The notes under the pieces were generated by a model. That model did no database searches and was not told the origin of the DNA. It was given only the letters and a program-made list of their open reading frames with translations. Of a stretch of 64,000 bases of DNA, positions 63,927 through 64,000 are shown one piece after another. The stretch comes from Alloyangia mangrovi. Its GTDB lineage: Bacteria; Pseudomonadota; Alphaproteobacteria; Rhodobacterales; Rhodobacteraceae. Location: NCBI RefSeq assembly GCF_002300555.2, contig NZ_NTHN02000012.1:43688-107687 (forward strand). The letters are read 5' to 3'. Each line of letters begins with the position of its first letter. Position 1 is the first letter of the stretch. A program made the position numbers and the translations under genes.

Positions 63927-64000
63927 ATGACGCACACCGTCCTTCACGCCCCGTCCGAGGATTTCGTGGCCAAGGCCCATGTGGATGTGGCGCGCTACGA
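63927..64000 (+). CDS. acsA: Acetyl-CoA synthetase (acetate-CoA ligase), 5' end only
   Basis: The gene is cut by the window edge after 24 codons. MTHTVLHAPSEDFVAKAHVD matches the N-terminus of alphaproteobacterial acetyl-CoA synthetases (SEDFVA followed by AHxDxxxY). An AGGAGGAGA ribosome site precedes the ATG. It would turn acetate into acetyl-CoA. A propionyl-CoA synthetase is the main alternative and cannot be excluded from so short a piece. Confidence 0.7.
   Translation, partial: MTHTVLHAPSEDFVAKAHVDVARY

Overview
The window is about 64 kb of high-GC chromosomal DNA from an alphaproteobacterium, most likely a Rhodobacteraceae (Roseobacter-type) marine bacterium. Pointers are the gor-hflK-hflC-DUF2065-degP cluster, an ScfR-type regulator, a TRAP-free but ABC-rich catabolic repertoire, a small conserved protein next to efp, and intergenic elements of a type common in that family. 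I saw no transposase, prophage, plasmid backbone or CRISPR array. Coding density is high; the only gene-free stretch over 300 bases is 18244-18612.

Layout. 1-3.9 kb: a two-gene beta-glucan/exopolysaccharide synthase operon (membrane-fusion-like protein plus cellulose-synthase-like GT2, closest in layout to BgsB-BgsA), then a small beta-barrel-like protein. 4.1-7.6 kb: beta-ketoadipate lower pathway (pcaI-pcaJ-pcaF) divergent from an IclR regulator. 7.7-13.2 kb: membrane and envelope quality control (hflK, hflC, DUF2065, DegP) with glutathione reductase. 13.4-18.2 kb: rpiA, sdaA, a GNAT/XRE-cupin pair and a frameshifted malonyl-CoA decarboxylase. 18.6-24.6 kb: a complete BMP-type nucleobase/nucleoside ABC importer in one operon with a CodA-family deaminase whose active site predicts 5-methylcytosine deamination, closed by a strong terminator. 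24.7-29.3 kb: tRNA-Glu(TTC), recJ, glpX, hom. 29.4-38 kb: a broken lipoprotein, a TetR regulator with its own operator, cytochrome c, a YdcZ-like protein, an RTX-repeat protein, lolCD, two aminotransferases. 37.7-42.9 kb: phosphatase, MsbA-like ABC exporter, YgfZ, a frameshifted fructosamine-kinase-like gene, GNAT, efp. 43.1-47.8 kb: a small family-specific protein, a PopZ-like scaffold candidate, TolC, PIMT-like methyltransferase, and two small membrane proteins. 48-53.4 kb: gamma-glutamyltransferase, a doubly frameshifted molybdopterin S/N-oxide reductase and a frameshifted orphan FliM/FliN-like protein.

53.5-64 kb is the most coherent system. It holds a symporter-histidine kinase fusion, a small membrane protein and a single-domain response regulator, all translationally coupled, next to an ScfR-type short-chain fatty acyl regulator. 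Divergent from them is a complete branched-chain-amino-acid-type ABC transporter that runs into the start of an acetyl-CoA synthetase gene cut by the window edge. I read this as a sensing, uptake and activation module for acetate or another short-chain carboxylate.

Six single-base frameshifts interrupt five otherwise well-conserved genes. Three lie in C/G runs of 7-8 bases. Sequencing error is at least as likely as real decay, and anyone using this annotation should check those sites first.
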